From the NCBI RefSeq assembly GCF_018785265.1, contig NZ_WQPK01000017.1, positions 1-62,053 on the forward strand: a stretch of DNA of 62,053 nucleotides, read 5' to 3'. How positions within the stretch are numbered: position 1 is the first letter of the stretch; each line of letters starts with the position of its first letter. Below the pieces are notes generated by a model. That model did no database searches, was not told where the DNA came from, and worked only from the letters and a program-made list of their open reading frames with translations. Positions 61,662 to 62,053 of the stretch are shown piece after piece. The translations under genes were made by a program, and so were the position numbers. This DNA comes from Collinsella aerofaciens. Lineage in GTDB: Bacteria > Actinomycetota > Coriobacteriia > Coriobacteriales > Coriobacteriaceae.

Positions 61662-62053
61662 TTAGAGGATCCAGGGGCCAAGTGGGTTGCCATCTGCGGA
61701 GCAGTCTTGAATCGTTAGGATGGGATTTTGAAAGGGCTGTCTCTCCCTCCACGCCTTCAAGTGATAGGTGCAGACGCGGTCGTAGTGGATTTTTTTGTAT
61801 GCGCGCGATATCTCTTTTACAGCCTCCTCTTTGCTGGAATATTTTCCTGGAGCATGTGCAACAGATGTGCATGCGATACCGTCGATCCAGCCAGATTGGG
61901 GTCCGAGGTTAAAGCTTGAGATTATTGTCAAGACACCATTGAGGCCAGCTTGCAACAAATCGTTCTGTATTCGTTGGTAGTGTCGAGAAAGTTGGTGTAG
62001 AGCCCCATCCGAAGCGAGTCGGCCCGGCGTCCTAGAATCTGGAATACGGTTGA
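61662..62053 (-). CDS. Unidentified protein, C-terminal part (runs off the right edge)
   Basis: The minus-strand frame is open from the window edge (62053) to a TAA at 61662-61664, giving about 129 residues without a start. It has a helical segment LHQLSRHYQRIQNDLLQAG, a hydrophobic NGVLTIISSF and a polar end with EEAVKEISRAYKKI and a closing NPLGPWIL. I do not recognise the family. Residue use looks like a real protein rather than a chance frame. It lies upstream of the broken ABC exporter on the same strand, so both may come from one former operon. Confidence 0.5.
   Translation of the reverse strand, partial: NRIPDSRTPGRLASDGALHQLSRHYQRIQNDLLQAGLNGVLTIISSFNLGPQSGWIDGIACTSVAHAPGKYSSKEEAVKEISRAYKKIHYDRVCTYHLKAWRERQPFQNPILTIQDCSADGNPLGPWIL

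Noticed and set aside
61282-61872. 196-codon minus-strand frame across the disrupted right-end zone
   Set aside because: Composition is Pro/Arg/Ser/Cys-rich without a hydrophobic or domain pattern, and it crosses the better-supported fragments in other frames.

Overview
The window looks like a chromosomal segment of a Collinsella-like member of the Coriobacteriia (Actinomycetota). This is inferred from gene content and style: secreted ChW-repeat proteins, a fused RmlC-RmlD protein, GlfT2-type galactofuranosyltransferases with UDP-galactopyranose mutase, a full mreBCD-mrdA-rodA rod-shape block, two-subunit glycyl-tRNA synthetase, many TTG starts and moderately high GC. No rRNA or marker long enough for firm naming is present.

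Layout. (1) Positions 1-7583 hold three exported ChW-repeat proteins on the plus strand. Each carries a different module: an NlpC/P60- or CHAP-like amidase (5'-truncated by the window edge), an L,D-transpeptidase, and, unexpectedly, an Ig-like plus GT80 sialyltransferase-like domain. (2) Positions 7726-11564 are an AT-rich GtrA/GtrB/GT-C/GT2 set typical of glycan decoration on the outer face of the membrane. (3) Positions 11581-14984 are a sharply GC-rich dTDP-L-rhamnose island (rmlA, rmlB, rmlCD fusion). (4) Positions 15096-24296 hold two GlfT2-like galactofuranosyltransferases around a LicD-family protein, a convergent polyprenyl-phosphate sugar transferase, a Wzm/Wzt polysaccharide exporter, a tRNA-Arg and glf. 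Together regions 1-4 look like a surface-polysaccharide locus that makes rhamnose- and galactofuranose-containing glycan, exports it by ABC transporter, and sits beside secreted wall-bound enzymes.

(5) Positions 24375-32938, minus strand, are an aromatic amino acid operon in the order aroF, tyrA, aroB, aroA, aroC, pheA, aroE-aroK fusion, aroQ. Two palindromic REP-like repeats interrupt it. (6) After a second tRNA-Arg come a P-type ATPase and a zinc-ribbon membrane protein.

(7) Positions 37373-48952 hold a cyclophilin, a TPR protein, mreB, mreC, mreD, mrdA, rodA, a DUF697-like protein, a TIGR03960-type radical SAM protein and its TIGR03936-type partner, all closely spaced on the plus strand. 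(8) Positions 49020-53022 are rplU, rpmA, obgE, nadD, yqeK, rsfS. (9) dinB is on the minus strand. (10) Positions 54574-61045 are rpsP, khpA, rimM, trmD, lepB, glyQ, glyS and a PPDK/PEP-synthase regulator. (11) The last kilobase is a scrambled zone: a truncated REP copy, a GC-rich fragment, the broken start of an apparent ABC exporter, and the 3' end of an unidentified minus-strand gene that runs off the window.

The observation most worth following is the secreted GT80-like sialyltransferase domain framed by ChW repeats at 4419-7583. All five active-site positions I could align by eye to Pasteurella and Photobacterium GT80 enzymes are kept.
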